DNA from: Muribaculaceae bacterium
Lineage (GTDB): Bacteria > Bacteroidota > Bacteroidia > Bacteroidales > G3-4614
Assembly (NCBI GenBank): GCA_017546805.1
Contig: JAFYRT010000057.1
Span: forward strand, 1 to 44,397
Reading direction: 5' to 3'
DNA: 44,397 nucleotides
The notes below the pieces were generated by a model. The model worked only from the letters and a program-made list of their open reading frames with translations. It made no database searches and was not told the DNA's origin. Numbering within the stretch: position 1 is the first letter of the stretch; each line of letters starts with the position of its first letter. Made by a program: the position numbers and the translations under genes. This document shows, one piece after another, positions 1 through 5,937 of this stretch.

Positions 1-103
1 ACTCCATCGTTACAATCAATTTTGAATTCGTTCACATACGTTTGTATGCTCGCTCTTTCAAAATCTCAGTAACTTGTATTTTACCCCTTCTAACAAACCT
101 TTT

Positions 104-140
104 CTCCTCACCCCCAACCCCTCTCCGGTAGAGAGGGGAG
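104..140. repeat. GC-rich palindromic repeat, copy 1
   Basis: A C-rich stretch leads into a perfect 8-base stem, CCCCTCTC at 118-125 and GAGAGGGG at 131-138, with loop CGGTA. A diverged relative lies in inverted orientation at 8856-8887. Small intergenic palindromes of this composition are common in many bacterial genomes. Whether this one is mobile, a transcript-end structure or a degenerate remnant cannot be told from one window. Confidence 0.6.
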
Positions 141-153
141 TTATAAAGGTTCT

Positions 154-180
154 ATTAGTCTAATTGGTCTAATTAGTCTA
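154..180. repeat. Tandem 9-base repeat, three copies
   Basis: Three consecutive units, ATTAGTCTA, ATTGGTCTA and ATTAGTCTA, are followed by a decayed fourth (ATAAAATCTA). The 12-mer GTCTAATTGGTC inside it (158-169) recurs downstream of the adjacent gene at 1653-1664, so related sequence flanks the FGE-fold gene on both sides. Confidence 0.75.
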
Positions 181-237
181 ATAAAATCTATCCCAAAAAA
201 AAATACACCTCTCAATTAATTGTAAATCAGTAATTTA

Positions 238-246
238 CCCCCCCCC
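238..246. repeat. C9 homopolymer tract
   Basis: Nine consecutive C residues lie 13 bases upstream of the -33 element of the promoter for the gene at 348. Homopolymers of this length are prone to length change at replication. In an AT-rich intergenic region a C9 run is conspicuous. An effect on expression is inference only. Confidence 0.7.
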
Positions 247-259
247 TCGATGGCAGGTG

Positions 260-290
260 TTGTATGTTATCAAAAATTAACCTTACTTTG
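260..290 (+). promoter_or_regulatory. Promoter of the FGE-fold gene
   Basis: TTG at 260-262 and TTACTTTG at 283-290 are separated by 20 bases. This matches the Bacteroidetes -33/-7 arrangement with one mismatch in the TAnnTTTG box. It predicts a 5' UTR of about 50 bases before the ATG at 348. Confidence 0.6.
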
Positions 291-347
291 CATAAAGTAT
301 TCTTTAATAACTCCAATAAAAATATTAAAACATAAAATAAAACCAAT

Positions 348-1511
348 ATGAAAAGAAGAGCATTAATATTATTGGTACTATTGGTAACCATTGTAGCAGG
401 TATTGCAGCAAAACAAATAGGGCGTAAAATGTTGGTTAATCAAGGCGGTAAGATAGTTGCAGCATATAACTTGTCTCAAGAGGTTGATAGTTTAACATTT
501 GTAACATACGATATTTATTCAGTTTCAGCATTATCATCTAACCTTACTTTGGGCAGTGCATCAGTTTCATCAAAAAGTGTAGAGCAAGGTAGTACAGTAA
601 CCCTTACAGCTCAACCTATAGAAGGGTATAAATTCTCAAACTGGACAGTAAATGGAGTGGTAGTTTCAACTTTAAATCCATATACAACAAATGTAACTGA
701 TGATATTGAGTTTGTAGCAAATTTTGAAAAACAAAGCAGCACTTCAACAATAATCGACCCCATAAGCAGTTTGAGTTATGATGAGTTGGTTTATGTAGAG
801 GGAGGCACATTTACAATGGGAGCCATAAGCGACGATTCCGACGAACGCCCCACACATAGTGTAACCCTCTCAAGTTACTATATAGGCAAATATGAAGTCA
901 CCCAACAGTTATGGGAATATGTAATGTCGTATAGTGGCACAGCCGCCGACGGTACAACAATGACGACATATTCAAGCGACGTGTGGTTAGGAACAAATCC
1001 ATCGTCAAGTTATGGCTTAGGTAACTACTATCCGGCATATCGTGTAAGTTATGATGACATAGTAAATATCTTCCTCCCTCGCCTAAATAAGATAACCGGA
1101 GGAGATTACCGCTTACCCACCGAAGCCGAGTGGGAGTATGCGGCACGAGGCGGAAACAAGAGCAAAGGCTATAAATATAGCGGAAGCAACACAGTGGGAG
1201 ATGTAGCTTGGTATTATGATAATTCAGATTCAAAATCTCACCCAGTAGGAACAAAACAAGCCAACGAATTGGACATCTACGATATGAGTGGAAATGTATG
1301 GGAGTGGTGTAATGACTGGTATGGTTCTTCTTATTATTCTTCATCACCACAGACCAATCCTACAGGTCCATCAACAGGCTCTGCACGCGTGACTCGCGGT
1401 GGTAACTGGTACTATTATGCGGTTAGTTGCCGAGTTTCGAATCGTAGCAACAGCAGTCCTGACTATCGCGGTTACGTAGGCTTCCGCCTTGCCTCAAGTT
1501 TAAAACCTTAA
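348..1511 (+). CDS. Membrane-anchored protein with InlB-type repeat and FGE/C-type-lectin-fold domain
   Basis: A 387-residue protein. Residues 1-21 form a signal peptide or membrane anchor with no lipobox. Residues about 66-127 match the divergent InlB B-repeat seen in Bacteroidetes surface proteins (GYKFSNWTVNG, then VANFE). Residues about 150-384 are a formylglycine-generating-enzyme (SUMF1) domain: GGTFTMG, LPTEAEWEYAARGG, MSGNVWEW and a final GFRLA. Of the two active-site cysteines of true FGE, only the second appears conserved (C361); a Tyr aligns with the first, so sulfatase activation is unlikely. The fold is also the C-type-lectin-like scaffold used by diversity-generating-retroelement (DGR) targets, and residues about 352-382 have the matching pattern (see findings). 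It stands alone, convergent with the glycosidase gene. A binding or recognition role is inferred. Confidence 0.85.
   Translation: MKRRALILLVLLVTIVAGIAAKQIGRKMLVNQGGKIVAAYNLSQEVDSLTFVTYDIYSVSALSSNLTLGSASVSSKSVEQGSTVTLTAQPIEGYKFSNWTVNGVVVSTLNPYTTNVTDDIEFVANFEKQSSTSTIIDPISSLSYDELVYVEGGTFTMGAISDDSDERPTHSVTLSSYYIGKYEVTQQLWEYVMSYSGTAADGTTMTTYSSDVWLGTNPSSSYGLGNYYPAYRVSYDDIVNIFLPRLNKITGGDYRLPTEAEWEYAARGGNKSKGYKYSGSNTVGDVAWYYDNSDSKSHPVGTKQANELDIYDMSGNVWEWCNDWYGSSYYSSSPQTNPTGPSTGSARVTRGGNWYYYAVSCRVSNRSNSSPDYRGYVGFRLASSLKP
1398..1493 (+). other. Candidate DGR variable region and IMH-like end
   Basis: Codons 351-382 read like a diversified copy of the AAY-rich template usual for FGE-fold DGR targets. 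At 13 presumed variable sites the residues are N, Y, Y, Y, V, S, S, N, S, S, Y, G and Y. Each codon is NNY and reachable from AAC or AAT by changing adenines only. Intervening framework residues (W, A, C, RVSNR, PD, R, GFRL) match the family. The region ends in GC-rich GGCTTCCGCCTTGCC (1479-1493), where an IMH (initiation of mutagenic homing) would lie. No template repeat or reverse transcriptase is in the window. Confidence 0.45.
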
Positions 1512-1512
1512 A

Positions 1513-1535
1513 TTTCTAAGCTGAAAAGCAAGAAA
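1513..1535 (+). other. Imperfect hairpin with GAAA loop after the variable region
   Basis: TTTCT, AA, GCT, loop GAAA, AGC, A, AGAAA form a 3+5 base-pair stem with an internal mismatch, 19 bases past the presumed IMH. DGR targets often carry a hairpin or cruciform with a GRNA tetraloop shortly after the IMH. The loop fits, but the stem is weaker than those described, so this may be chance. Confidence 0.3.
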
Positions 1536-1595
1536 AGCCGGAAAGAATAAATAGATTACTATTTTTGAATACTAATAAAATCACTTATCAATAAC

Positions 1596-1629
1596 AAAAG
1601 GTTGCTCAATTATAATCGGGCAACCTTTT
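1596..1629. terminator. Terminator between convergent genes
   Basis: AAAAGGTTGC (1596-1605) and GCAACCTTTT (1620-1629) form a perfect 10-base stem around a 14-base loop. T-rich sequence follows on both strands. It lies between the FGE-fold gene and the glycosidase gene that converge here, so it can serve both. Confidence 0.8.
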
Positions 1630-1652
1630 GTTGTGTTATATTAGTTCAATAA

Positions 1653-1664
1653 GTCTAATTGGTC
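1653..1664. repeat. 12-mer shared with the upstream tandem repeat
   Basis: GTCTAATTGGTC matches 158-169 exactly, and the surroundings are similar (TTAGT before it, TAA and an A-rich AATCT after it). The two copies flank the FGE-fold gene and its terminator as direct repeats about 1.5 kb apart. Confidence 0.5.
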
Positions 1665-1727
1665 CTAAAAAATCTCATTACTAATTTATACGTTCAAAAA
1701 ACGTATGTTCCTCAACCAACAACTATA

Positions 1728-3803
1728 TTACTTGCATTTTCCATCCAATACTACAACGTCAAAAGCGGGCATTGTAAATGTTATCTCTTGGTCAATATCA
1801 ATGCTCTCTCCGCTGATTCCTGCGTATTGTGTTTGGTTTTTAAATGCGTCTGTTAGTTTTACGCTACCGTTAACGTAGGTTGGAATATCCAACGCTTTAC
1901 GCAATGTGGTTGTGTATGTTTGCTCTGTTGAGTTGGGGTTGCGTAGAGTAAGAGTTGCTTTCTTGCCATTCCAAGATGCCCAACCGTATACTTCTGCTTT
2001 CTCTCCATCCCAAGGATTTCCACCTACCCAGTGAATATCAGCAAGTACATCCTCGTTTTCTCTATGCCATTTAATACAATCTGCCAATTCAGCCCATAGC
2101 TCTCCGTCTTCGCCTATTGTACTCATTAGGTCGTTATCGACATAAAGCTCAATAAGTCCCGATCCACAGCCAAAGGCACAGCGCATTTCGCGGATAATTC
2201 CTTTTGCTGTCTCTTCAGAATCGTCGCGAGGTGCTGCTGCAGGAGGTCCGTATTTTGTTACGATAAGTCCGTGAGTCATCAAAGAGTTGATTGGGCATAT
2301 TGGTGATGCTACTGTAAAGTTTTTATATACCATGTGGTCGCGGTATGTAATCCACTTCTCGCGGTCGTCTCCTTGGTCTCCTACTGTTGTCCAGTCTGCA
2401 TCTTGTCGCCAAACTGCATCTGCGTATTGGAACCAGAAGGGTGATGACCATGTTCCAACTGTACAGTTAAAGAATAGGTCGTAGCGTATTTTGCGTAGTG
2501 CTGTAAGCACTTTTAATATTCCCTCGGCGTCTTCTTCCACTTTAGGTCCGGTTGCGTTGCCAAGGTCGCTAATGCCGTCAAATTTGAAGTAGCGGAAATC
2601 GTAGCTGTTTACCATATTCTCACAGCTTGTGATAAATCCGTTAAAGTATTCGGGGTGTGATAGCTCAAAGTTATCGATTTGGTTTTTGTGATTTCTGTTC
2701 CAAAAGTCAAGACGTTGTTGTTTTGACCATCCATATCCTCCTACGGGGCCTAACCAAGCTCCTGTTCCTGCTCCCATTGATTTTACAATAGTGTCGAGTT
2801 TTGCAAATCCGTTGGGGAATCCTTTGTGAAAGTTCCAGAATGAGTTGAATTCATCCCATCCGTCATCCCAAACAAATGCGTCAATACATACTCCATGTTT
2901 TTCAAACATATTTGTACGCCATGCCTCAAGTACCTCCACGCATTGGCTCTCAACCATACGTTTCATAGGGTCGGGGTCGTTGTTACGATCAATGTTAAGC
3001 TCGTACCACGAGTTATAGTGAACAAATGAACGGTAGGGTACAGCACGTTCTCTCTCGTGGTATGCAAGGAATGATCGACGTAGTTGATCCTCTTCAACCA
3101 ATCCTACAACAGCACCGATTTCCCAACTCTCGCCCTCTTTTATTGTGGTTGCTCTGCTCCACAATCCTTTAATTGTGTTGCCTTCAACGCTGTTAATACC
3201 CAATGGGTTTTCGATACCTGCAAATATCTTATCTGATGCAAGTGGAGCTCCGCGAACTGCTCCTTTAACCTCAACAGCGTCAGCTTCCTCAATCAGGGTG
3301 TATTCCATTGGAATGATGTTTTTCATCTCGGTGTCAGCATTGGCTGTAATCTTCATCTCTGTGCGAAGGTAGTGCGAGCCATTGCGTAATACCGCGCTCC
3401 AATTGATTGTTAAGTTTCCGTATTCAAAAGGAACAGATAGTTTGTATCCATCAAATTGTTCTGCTTTTTTAATGGCTTTGGCATCGCCTTTCATAGTTTC
3501 TAAGACGGGTAATCCCATCTTCATCTCTGAAGATTTAACTACAGTACTGTCTCCAAGGGTAATGCTGAATAAATCTTTTGCAGGAGCTAATTGAAGTGCC
3601 TCGCAACCTTTAAACGACATAACTCCGTTCTCAATTGAGTATTCTGCTGAAATGAGTTCATTTGAGAGTTTGTAGCTATCTCCGTTTACCAAGGCTGTTG
3701 CTTTTCCGGGTTGCTCCTCAGAGGGGAATTTAACACCGGCTTCTTGCATGGGAGTACATGCAACAAAAAGAAGTGCCAAAATTAGTGCTTTAAAAAGTTT
3801 CAT
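1728..3803 (-). CDS. Lipoprotein glycoside hydrolase, clan GH-D-like (alpha-galactosidase-related)
   Basis: A 691-residue protein with a lipoprotein signal (lipobox LFVAC, Cys16), so it is probably exported and lipid-anchored. An N-terminal beta domain (about 45-245) precedes a TIM-barrel region. The latter carries the clan GH-D-like signatures FVWDDGWD (310-317), FKFDG with a candidate nucleophile Asp409 (compare KWD in alpha-galactosidases), and RQDAD (466-470) where the acid/base Asp is expected. A C-terminal beta-sandwich follows from about residue 600. The fold assignment is fairly safe; the substrate is not, and some relatives carry misleading database names. It lies 165 bases downstream of rpsA but is separated from it by a terminator, and it has its own -7 box. 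No SusC/SusD pair or other carbohydrate genes adjoin it. Confidence 0.7.
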   Translation of the reverse strand: MKLFKALILALLFVACTPMQEAGVKFPSEEQPGKATALVNGDSYKLSNELISAEYSIENGVMSFKGCEALQLAPAKDLFSITLGDSTVVKSSEMKMGLPVLETMKGDAKAIKKAEQFDGYKLSVPFEYGNLTINWSAVLRNGSHYLRTEMKITANADTEMKNIIPMEYTLIEEADAVEVKGAVRGAPLASDKIFAGIENPLGINSVEGNTIKGLWSRATTIKEGESWEIGAVVGLVEEDQLRRSFLAYHERERAVPYRSFVHYNSWYELNIDRNNDPDPMKRMVESQCVEVLEAWRTNMFEKHGVCIDAFVWDDGWDEFNSFWNFHKGFPNGFAKLDTIVKSMGAGTGAWLGPVGGYGWSKQQRLDFWNRNHKNQIDNFELSHPEYFNGFITSCENMVNSYDFRYFKFDGISDLGNATGPKVEEDAEGILKVLTALRKIRYDLFFNCTVGTWSSPFWFQYADAVWRQDADWTTVGDQGDDREKWITYRDHMVYKNFTVASPICPINSLMTHGLIVTKYGPPAAAPRDDSEETAKGIIREMRCAFGCGSGLIELYVDNDLMSTIGEDGELWAELADCIKWHRENEDVLADIHWVGGNPWDGEKAEVYGWASWNGKKATLTLRNPNSTEQTYTTTLRKALDIPTYVNGSVKLTDAFKNQTQYAGISGESIDIDQEITFTMPAFDVVVLDGKCK

Positions 3804-3842
3804 ATCTATTTTGTGTTTATTGTTTGTTTTTTATATTTATCT

Positions 3843-3850
3843 CAAAGATA
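3843..3850 (-). promoter_or_regulatory. -7 box for the glycosidase gene
   Basis: On the minus strand this reads TATCTTTG, an exact TAnnTTTG match 40 bases before the start codon. I do not see a good -33 element at the usual distance. Confidence 0.5.
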
Positions 3851-3916
3851 GTACAAAAATTTATATTATTGATTAATCAACACCCTTTATTGTTTTTATT
3901 GTTTTGTTGTACAAAA

Positions 3917-3942
3917 AAAGGCTACTCGCAAGAGTAGCCTTT
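3917..3942 (-). terminator. Terminator of rpsA
   Basis: An 11-base perfect stem (AAAGGCTACTC with GAGTAGCCTTT) and a four-base loop lie 27 bases past the rpsA stop codon. On the minus strand the stem runs into seven T residues, typical of an intrinsic terminator. Confidence 0.85.
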
Positions 3943-3968
3943 GGTATTTAAATTGAAATATTATTCAA

Positions 3969-5747
3969 TTATTTTTTAGAAGCATCAAGTTTCTCTTTCA
4001 ATGCTGCAAGTTCCTCGATGTCACCAAGAGTTGATTTCTCTACTGTTGGCATAGCTGCTGCTGTTTCTGCTGCCTCTTTTTTAGCTGCTTTTTTAGCTGC
4101 TGCTGCCTCTTTCTTAGCCTCATCTTCGAAAATTCTGCTGTGAGAAAGGATGATACGTTTAGCCTCTTTGTTGAACTCGATAACTTTGAAGTTAAGTTTC
4201 TCGTTAACTTGAGCTTGAGTTCCGTCCTCTTTTACAAGGTGTTTAGGAGTTGCGAATCCCTCTACTCCGTATTGAAGAGCGATTACAGCACCTTTGTCAA
4301 GAAGCTCAGTGATTGTTCCTTCGTGGATTGAATCTACAGTGAATACTGTCTCAAATACATCCCAAGGATTCTCCTCAAGTTGTTTGTGTCCAAGGCTCAA
4401 ACGACGGTTCTCTTTGTCTATCTCAAGAACTTGAACCTCGATGTCTGAACCGATTTGAGTGAATTCAGATGGGTGTTTGATTTTTTTAGTCCATGAAAGG
4501 TCAGAGATGTGGATTAGACCATCGATACCCTCTTCGATTTCAACGAATACTCCGAAGTTAGTGAAGTTGCGAACTTTTGCTGTGTGTTTTGTTCCAACTG
4601 CATATTTAGTATCAACGTTTTCCCATGGATCTGCTTTAAGTTGTTTGATACCCAAAGACATTTTGCGCTCTTCGCGGCTCAATGTTAGGATAACTGCCTC
4701 TACATCGTCACCAACTTTCATGAAGTCTTGTGCGCTGCGTAGGTGTTGTGACCATGACATTTCTGATACGTGGATTAGACCCTCAACGCCTGGAGCGATT
4801 TCGATGAATGCACCGTAGTCAGCCATAACAACAACTTTACCAGATACTTTGTCACCAACTTTAAGGTCTGCATCAAGAGCATCCCATGGGTGAGGAGTAA
4901 GTTGTTTAAGACCAAGAGCGATACGTTTTTTGTCATCGTCGAAGTCAAGGATAACAACGTTGATTTTCTCGTCGTTTTTAACAATTTCCTCTGGGTGAGT
5001 TACGCGACCCCAAGATAGGTCTGTGATGTGGATAAGACCGTCAACTCCACCAAGGTCGATAAATACTCCGTAAGAAGTGATGTTTTTAACGATTCCCTCA
5101 AGTACTTGACCTTTTTCAAGTTTAGAGATGATGTCTTTCTTTTGTTGCTCAAGCTCAGCCTCGATAAGAGCTTTGTGTGATACAACAACGTTACGATACT
5201 CTTGGTTGATTTTAACAACTTTGAACTCCATAGTTTTGCCTACGAACATATCGTAATCGCGGATAGGTCTGATGTCGATTTGTGATCCGGGAAGGAATGC
5301 CTCGATTCCGAATACGTCAACAATCATACCGCCTTTAGTACGGCATTTGATATAACCTTTTACTATCTCGTTGCTTTCAAGAGCCTCGTTAACACGATCC
5401 CAAGAACGTGCTGCACGTGCTTTTTTGTGTGATAGCAAAAGTTGTCCTTTTTTGTCTTCTTGGTTCTCTACGAAAACCTCTACTTTGTCACCGATTTTAA
5501 GATCGGGGTTGTAGCGGAACTCGTTCATAGAGATGATACCATCTGATTTGTAGCCGATGTTTACAACTACTTCTCTTTTGTTCATAGAGATAACAGTTCC
5601 TTCTGTTACATCTTTGTCTTTAACGGTGTTGATGCTGTTGTCATAAGCTTGCTCCAACTCCTCACGGCTTTTGTTGCCGAATGTCTCGCCTTTCTCATAG
5701 GCTTCCCAATTGAAATCTGCAATGGGTTGTAATAATTCTTTTTCCAT
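3969..5747 (-). CDS. rpsA: 30S ribosomal protein S1
   Basis: A 592-residue protein with six consecutive S1 (OB-fold) RNA-binding repeats from about residue 45 to 530. They are recognisable by recurring units such as GVFIDLGGVDGLIHITDLSW, GAFIEIAPGVEGLIHVSEMSW and GVFVEIEEGIDGLIHISDLSW. S1 binds mRNA on the small subunit and assists initiation, which matters in this phylum because most mRNAs lack Shine-Dalgarno sequences. The C-terminus is a Bacteroidetes-style extension: a Lys/Ala-rich segment (about 540-562) and an acidic helix ending in LDASKK. It is monocistronic, with a strong promoter upstream and a terminator downstream. Confidence 0.97.
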   Translation of the reverse strand: MEKELLQPIADFNWEAYEKGETFGNKSREELEQAYDNSINTVKDKDVTEGTVISMNKREVVVNIGYKSDGIISMNEFRYNPDLKIGDKVEVFVENQEDKKGQLLLSHKKARAARSWDRVNEALESNEIVKGYIKCRTKGGMIVDVFGIEAFLPGSQIDIRPIRDYDMFVGKTMEFKVVKINQEYRNVVVSHKALIEAELEQQKKDIISKLEKGQVLEGIVKNITSYGVFIDLGGVDGLIHITDLSWGRVTHPEEIVKNDEKINVVILDFDDDKKRIALGLKQLTPHPWDALDADLKVGDKVSGKVVVMADYGAFIEIAPGVEGLIHVSEMSWSQHLRSAQDFMKVGDDVEAVILTLSREERKMSLGIKQLKADPWENVDTKYAVGTKHTAKVRNFTNFGVFVEIEEGIDGLIHISDLSWTKKIKHPSEFTQIGSDIEVQVLEIDKENRRLSLGHKQLEENPWDVFETVFTVDSIHEGTITELLDKGAVIALQYGVEGFATPKHLVKEDGTQAQVNEKLNFKVIEFNKEAKRIILSHSRIFEDEAKKEAAAAKKAAKKEAAETAAAMPTVEKSTLGDIEELAALKEKLDASKK

Positions 5748-5806
5748 TTTTTAACTAATTGTTTAATAATTAATGGGTTAGACTTTATGTTGTCAAAAAA
5801 TCGATG

Positions 5807-5837
5807 CAAAGATAGTGATTTTTGCTCTAATAACAAA
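5807..5837 (-). promoter_or_regulatory. Promoter of rpsA
   Basis: On the minus strand TTTG (5834-5837), 19 bases, then TATCTTTG (5807-5814). This is a consensus Bacteroidetes promoter about 60 bases before the rpsA start, and the clearest one in the window. Confidence 0.8.
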
Positions 5838-5895
5838 GGTTTTAGCTTGTTTTTTATTGGTTAAATGTGCTAATAATTACGATTTTACCTCAATT

Positions 5896-5937
5896 GGCAC
5901 AAAGTGCCGTACTAATTCTATGTATAGAAATTAGTAC
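5896..5937 (-). other. Double hairpin at the 3' end of lptD
   Basis: Two inverted repeats adjoin. GGCAC-AAA-GTGCC lies at 5896-5908. GTACTAATTCTA (5909-5920) pairs with TAGAAATTAGTAC (5925-5937) with one bulge, and this second stem includes the lptD stop codon. No T-run follows on the minus strand, so this is not a standard intrinsic terminator. It may protect or end the lptD transcript. Confidence 0.45.

Larger units (their letters stand above)
1..347. other. Non-coding, repeat-rich upstream region
   Basis: I see no gene in these 347 bases. From left to right the stretch holds a GC-rich inverted repeat (104-140), a three-copy 9-base tandem repeat (154-180), an A9 run near 196, a C9 run (238-246) and a promoter-like pair (260-290) that leads into the gene at 348. 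The first 100 bases show nothing I can identify. The density of short repeats contrasts with the compact operons elsewhere in the window. Confidence 0.6.
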
